A stretch of 8,762 nt of DNA, taken from the NCBI GenBank assembly GCA_900769285.1, contig CAAGGB010000021.1, positions 1-8,762 of the forward strand, in the 5' to 3' direction. Under the pieces are notes generated by a model, which was not told the DNA's origin, searched no databases, and saw only the letters and a program-made list of their open reading frames with translations. Positions 7,501 through 8,762 of this stretch are shown here, piece by piece. Position 1 is the first letter of the stretch. The number at the start of each line of letters is the position of its first letter. A program made the translations under genes and the position numbers. Source of the stretch: Victivallales bacterium (GTDB taxonomy: Bacteria > Verrucomicrobiota > Lentisphaeria > Oligosphaerales > Oligosphaeraceae).

Positions 7501-7520
7501 AGGTGTCAGCAGGTGTCAGG
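7501..7520. repeat. Short tandem direct repeat, two 10-bp copies
   Basis: AGGTGTCAGC (7501-7510) is followed directly by AGGTGTCAGG (7511-7520), 9 of 10 identical. It lies in the 363-base gap between fusA and the 68-residue gene. No function is evident. Confidence 0.5.
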
Positions 7521-7521
7521 G

Positions 7522-7600
7522 CATGGCCATCCTCGTCCGGCTGCCACGGAAACGGCCGTGGCGGTGCTGTCAGGCGTCTGGGTCGGGGAGGATGGCCGTG
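7522..7600. repeat. Nested inverted repeat downstream of the 68-residue gene
   Basis: An outer 13-bp stem pairs 7522-7534 with 7588-7600 (core GGCCATCCTC / GAGGATGGCC, one G-U on the plus reading). It encloses an inner hairpin pairing 7541-7549 with 7556-7564 (core GCCACGG / CCGTGGC, loop AAACGG). It starts 18 nt after the stop codon of the minus-strand gene and has no U-tract, so it could be a transcript-stabilising or factor-dependent terminator structure, or a small structured RNA. Confidence 0.55.
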
Positions 7601-7617
7601 GCGCTCAGGGGGCGTCG

Positions 7618-7824
7618 TCAGGCGCTGCGCCTGGGCGCCCTGCCGTGGTCAGCGGCGTCCTCGCGCCGCGAGTCAGTGACGGGGACGACGAGCCGCCGTG
7701 GGCGGTTGAGGAGGCGCCGGAAGGTGTCCTCAAAGCAGAGGAAGACGATGAGGCCGATGGCGAGGCCGACGGTGATGAAGCCGACCAGGGCCAGGAGCCA
7801 CGCCAGGAAGTCAACGGTGAGCAT
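7618..7824 (-). CDS. Small single-pass membrane protein, unrecognised
   Basis: The 68-residue product starts MLTVDFLAWLLALVGF. It has one long hydrophobic segment (about residues 4-31), which starts almost at the N-terminus and ends at CFEDTFRR. A basic tail of about 35 residues follows (RRLLNRPRR, then Arg/Asp-rich), suggesting an N-out, C-in inner-membrane protein with a cytoplasmic tail. The start was chosen because AAGGAG lies 9 nt upstream of ATG 7824. Two further upstream in-frame ATGs lack such a site and would add a non-hydrophobic, His/Pro-rich extension. A hairpin (7619-7633) overlaps the stop codon. The gene lies 135 nt downstream of the 116-residue gene on the same strand and may be co-transcribed with it. 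I do not recognise the family. Confidence 0.7.
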   Translation of the reverse strand: MLTVDFLAWLLALVGFITVGLAIGLIVFLCFEDTFRRLLNRPRRLVVPVTDSRREDAADHGRAPRRSA

Positions 7825-7879
7825 AGCTGCTTGCTCCTTCATGTGAGTGTGAGGGCTCTGAACGCTGCGCGTGCGGTGC

Positions 7880-7911
7880 GCGTCCGGCGCGCGCATGGGC
7901 TGTCCGGACGC
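7880..7911. repeat. Perfect 8-bp inverted repeat between the two small genes
   Basis: GCGTCCGG (7880-7887) and CCGGACGC (7904-7911) flank a 16-nt spacer. It sits in the 135-nt gap between the 116- and 68-residue genes. There is no U-run after it on the minus strand, so a classic terminator is unlikely. A transcript hairpin or protein-binding site is possible. Confidence 0.45.
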
Positions 7912-7959
7912 GGGCGGGTCGGCGGCCACGGGAATGGGGTGTGGCGCGCCGCGCGGCTC

Positions 7960-8310
7960 TCACAATCTCAGGGGGATGAAGACACAGGTCCTGGCTGCGG
8001 TGAAGGAGACGTTCGACTTGGGGATGAGACGGCCGACAGGCCGCTGCAGACTGGTCGGCAGGAGCGGCGGGGGCGCCGGCGGGGCGGCGGCGCGCTGCCG
8101 CGGCTGCGGCGGACGCTCCGGCGTGGAGCCCTCGCGCAGCGTCAGCAGCACGGCCTCGCCGGCCATGGGCGACGTCAGCGACGTCGCGTCGCCGCCCTGG
8201 CTCCGGCGCTGCTCCGGCTGGGGCGCCAGCGTGAGGCTGAGCAGCGCGAACAGCAGCGCCAGCAGCAGACTGCCGGCGCGGCGCTGAAGGCGGCTCAGAC
8301 GAAACAGCAT
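7960..8310 (-). CDS. Small proline-rich secreted or membrane-anchored protein, unrecognised
   Basis: The 116-residue product has a basic N-terminus (MLFRLSRLQRRAG) and a strongly hydrophobic stretch (about residues 13-30, mostly Leu/Ala), which acts as either a signal peptide or a membrane anchor. A Pro/Arg-rich linker (about 64-90) follows, and the short C-terminus ends CVFIPLRL. One Cys (109) lies near the end. The start at ATG 8310 is supported by GGGAG 8 nt upstream and by a near-consensus promoter 72 nt upstream. The longer frame starting at 8373 would begin at or before the predicted transcript start. The composition is unlike fusA, being dominated by Pro, Arg, Leu and Ala, so some doubt remains that it is a real gene. 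No family was recognised. Confidence 0.55.
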   Translation of the reverse strand: MLFRLSRLQRRAGSLLLALLFALLSLTLAPQPEQRRSQGGDATSLTSPMAGEAVLLTLREGSTPERPPQPRQRAAAPPAPPPLLPTSLQRPVGRLIPKSNVSFTAARTCVFIPLRL

Positions 8311-8342
8311 CTCTCTGACTCCCGGTGACGGTTGGACGGTGC

Positions 8343-8368
8343 CGGGACGCCCCACCATGGGGCACCCG
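8343..8368 (-). other. Hairpin in the 5' leader of the 116-residue gene
   Basis: GCCCCA (8349-8354) pairs with TGGGGC (8358-8363) around a 3-nt loop, extended by CGGG (8343-8346) with CCCG (8365-8368) across a small internal loop. It falls just after the predicted transcript start near 8375, so most of the early leader would be folded. Confidence 0.45.
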
Positions 8369-8382
8369 ACCATATGACCATA
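8368..8382. repeat. Direct repeat GACCATA x2 at the predicted transcript start
   Basis: GACCATA occurs at 8368-8374 and again at 8376-8382, an 8-bp period, touching the -10 box and spanning the likely transcription start. It could be part of an operator but is too short to be sure. Confidence 0.35.
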
Positions 8383-8410
8383 GTATAAGCCCGCGATGGG
8401 CGATTGTCAA
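8382..8410 (-). promoter_or_regulatory. Near-consensus sigma-70 promoter for the small-gene pair
   Basis: On the minus strand TTGACA (8410-8405, 6 of 6) is followed after exactly 17 nt by TATACT (8387-8382, 5 of 6). It faces the 116-residue gene and predicts a start near 8375 and a leader of about 65 nt. It is the best promoter match in the window. Confidence 0.8.
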
Positions 8411-8414
8411 TCGC
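8400..8414. promoter_or_regulatory. Perfect palindrome over the -35 box, candidate operator
   Basis: GCGATTG-T-CAATCGC is an exact inverted repeat with 7-bp arms and one central base. The -35 hexamer (8405-8410) lies wholly inside it. A dimeric repressor bound here would block RNA polymerase. No regulator gene is in the window, so the binding protein is unknown. It could also be chance in a repeat-rich area. Confidence 0.45.
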
Positions 8415-8421
8415 GTTTCTT

Positions 8422-8527
8422 TTTTCACGCCTCGCTTCGCTCGTTGCTCTTTTCACGCCTCGCTTCGCTCGTTGCTCTTTTCACGCCTCGCTTCGCTCGT
8501 TGCTCTTTTCACGCCTCGCTTCGCTCG
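8422..8527. repeat. 28-bp tandem repeat, three exact copies plus a partial fourth
   Basis: The unit starts TTTTCACGCCTCGCTTCGCT and ends CGTTGCTC. Exact copies are at 8422-8449, 8450-8477 and 8478-8505. A fourth (from 8506) matches for 22 bases and then diverges. The period is not a multiple of three, so each copy is read in a new frame, which argues against coding. Confidence 0.9.
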
Positions 8528-8700
8528 GCGTGCTTTTTTCGTCTCTCTCGTTGCTCTCGTCTCTCTTGTCTCTTTTTTCACGCCTTGCTTCGCTCGGCGG
8601 GTTTGCTCTCGTCACTCTCGTCACTCTCGTCGCTTTTGCTCCGCCTCGCTTCGCTCGGCGGGTTTGCTCTCGTTTTTGTGTCATTTTGTGTGTTTTTCCC
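8528..8700. repeat. Degenerate pyrimidine-rich repeat region, no gene seen
   Basis: This stretch is almost all C and T on the plus strand, with scattered G. It contains broken copies of the 28-bp unit core (CGCCTTGCTTCGCTCG near 8581, CGCCTCGCTTCGCTCG near 8642), CTCGTCACTCTCGT-type short repeats near 8608-8630, and two copies of CGGCGGGTTTGCTCTCGT. It looks like decayed tandem repeat rather than coding DNA. Confidence 0.7.
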
Positions 8701-8762
8701 CATAGGGCTCATAGGGCTCATAGGGCTCATAGGGCTCATAGGGCTCATAGGGCTCATAGGGC
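8701..8762. repeat. 9-bp tandem repeat (CATAGGGCT) reaching the window edge
   Basis: There are six exact copies of CATAGGGCT and 8 bases of a seventh, with no mismatch; the array continues beyond the window. The unit is three codons long. On the minus strand it reads as repeated Pro-Tyr-Glu or Ser-Pro-Met, and on the plus strand as His-Arg-Ala or Ile-Gly-Leu. It could therefore be the end of a repeat-bearing gene lying to the right, or a noncoding minisatellite. Confidence 0.9.

Noticed and set aside
7492..8328. 278-residue plus-strand open frame over the two small genes
   Set aside because: Its composition is Arg/Gly/Gln/Glu-rich without domains. Ribosome binding sites and a near-consensus promoter support the opposite strand instead.
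7811..8428. 205-residue minus-strand open frame overlapping the 116-residue gene in another frame
   Set aside because: Its ATG lies upstream of the predicted -35 box, so it would not be on the transcript, and it is Ala/Arg/Pro/His-rich without a hydrophobic or domain pattern.
8422..8527. CRISPR array
   Set aside because: The 28-bp units are directly adjacent with no unique spacers, and no cas gene is present.
8481..8684. 67-residue minus-strand open frame rich in Arg, Glu and Ser
   Set aside because: It is the complement of the same repeats (SEARREKSNER-type strings), has no ribosome binding site, and its repeat period is not a multiple of three.
8325..8705. 126-residue plus-strand open frame across the repeats
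   Set aside because: It is made mainly of the 28-bp repeat read in shifting frames (FTPRFAR, FHASLRS, FSRLASL), which is what noncoding tandem DNA without stops gives.

Overview
The window is GC-rich bacterial DNA. It holds three large genes, two small membrane or secreted-protein genes, and a repeat-filled right end. Nothing in it fixes the organism directly. A giant FAD-dependent oxidoreductase with HEAT-like repeats, an AlgE-like outer-membrane barrel protein and the style of EF-G fit a Gram-negative of the Planctomycetota-Verrucomicrobiota-Chlamydiota group, perhaps a Lentisphaerota or Kiritimatiellota relative. That placement is inference and was not tested. No tRNA, rRNA, CRISPR array, transposase or phage gene is visible.

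Layout. A double-FAD-domain oxidoreductase (3-3437, +) enters from the left edge. It converges on an outer-membrane porin of the alginate-export type (3562-4923, -), and a strong two-way hairpin terminator lies between them, followed by an 11-G tract. Upstream of the porin, on the same strand, is the elongation factor G gene fusA (5158-7254, -), with its own long terminator, a good Shine-Dalgarno site, a structured leader of about 135 nt and a recognisable promoter. Further right on the minus strand are a 68-residue single-pass membrane protein (7618-7824) and a 116-residue proline-rich protein with an N-terminal hydrophobic segment (7960-8310). The latter is served by a near-consensus promoter (8382-8410) whose -35 box sits in a perfect palindrome. 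From 8415 to the right edge there is no convincing gene, only pyrimidine-rich 28-bp tandem repeats and a 9-bp minisatellite that runs off the end.

How the parts relate. fusA and the porin are each bounded by strong terminators, so they look separately transcribed. fusA is not next to rpsL, rpsG or tuf here, unlike the classical str operon. The two small genes may share the promoter at 8382-8410. The oxidoreductase and the porin converge and share only a terminator, so no common pathway is implied.

No clear new defence or mobile system was seen. The points most worth a second look are the domain architecture of the oxidoreductase, the fusA leader RNA fold, the palindrome-embedded promoter, the nested inverted repeat at 7522-7600 and the two tandem-repeat families at the right end.
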